DNA of 5,132 bases from Phormidesmis priestleyi (GTDB lineage Bacteria; Cyanobacteriota; Cyanobacteriia; Phormidesmidales; Phormidesmidaceae), in contig QBMP01000025.1 in NCBI GenBank assembly GCA_003242115.1, positions 20,306 through 25,437 on the forward strand, given 5' to 3'. Positions within the stretch are counted from its first letter, which is position 1. The number at the start of each line of letters is the position of its first letter. The notes below the pieces were generated by a model. It ran no database searches. It saw nothing but the letters and a program-made list of their open reading frames with translations, and was not told the DNA's origin. Shown one piece after another: positions 5,098-5,132 of the stretch. The position numbers and the translations under genes are program-made.

Positions 5098-5132
5098 CAT
5101 AGCGCATGGTTAATAATTGAGACCAAGAAAGT

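Noticed and set aside
4991..5100. Inverted repeat ATGCCGT / ACGGCAT as possible mobile-element ends
   Set aside because: A 7-base inverted pair is expected about once by chance in a tail of this length, and no transposase or target duplication is present.

Overview
This window most likely comes from a cyanobacterial chromosome. The octamer GCGATCGC (HIP1, a repeat that is highly over-represented in many cyanobacterial genomes) occurs five times in the first 3.1 kb (starts at 80, 160, 1342, 2325 and 2869). The genus cannot be told from the sequence.

Layout from left to right. (1) 1-514, minus strand: the N-terminal quarter of acetyl-CoA synthetase (acs), running off the left edge. (2) 721-1470, minus: a complete Anbu-type (ancestral beta subunit) proteasome-like peptidase with its N-terminal Thr nucleophile. 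(3) 1471-1684: a divergent intergenic region with a plausible promoter for the rightward gene. (4) 1685-2341, plus: a repeat-rich protein of unknown function ending in a four-Cys zinc ribbon. (5) 2415-3143, plus: pyridoxine 5'-phosphate synthase (pdxJ), of a divergent subtype whose N-terminal signature differs from the textbook one. (6) 3144-3516: about 370 bases with no convincing gene, holding one doubtful 88-codon frame and a cluster of TGATCA palindromes. (7) 3517-4917, plus: a large protein of unknown N-terminus whose C-terminal third looks like an Apea-type HEPN domain with an intact R-x4-H ribonuclease motif. (8) 4918-5132: a tail with a hairpin and a doubtful 47-residue frame.

The left 3.1 kb looks like ordinary core genome: acetate activation, a protein-quality-control-type peptidase and vitamin B6 synthesis. 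These genes do not form an obvious pathway together. Base composition changes right after pdxJ. The HEPN gene is visibly AT-richer, HIP1 is absent from 3144 to the end, and the gene has a strong Shine-Dalgarno sequence that most of the other genes lack. I infer that the right 2 kb is accessory DNA carrying a candidate stand-alone HEPN ribonuclease, most likely an anti-phage or abortive-infection gene. That gene is the best candidate here for an undescribed system. The alternative PdxJ and the lone Anbu peptidase are the next most interesting items.
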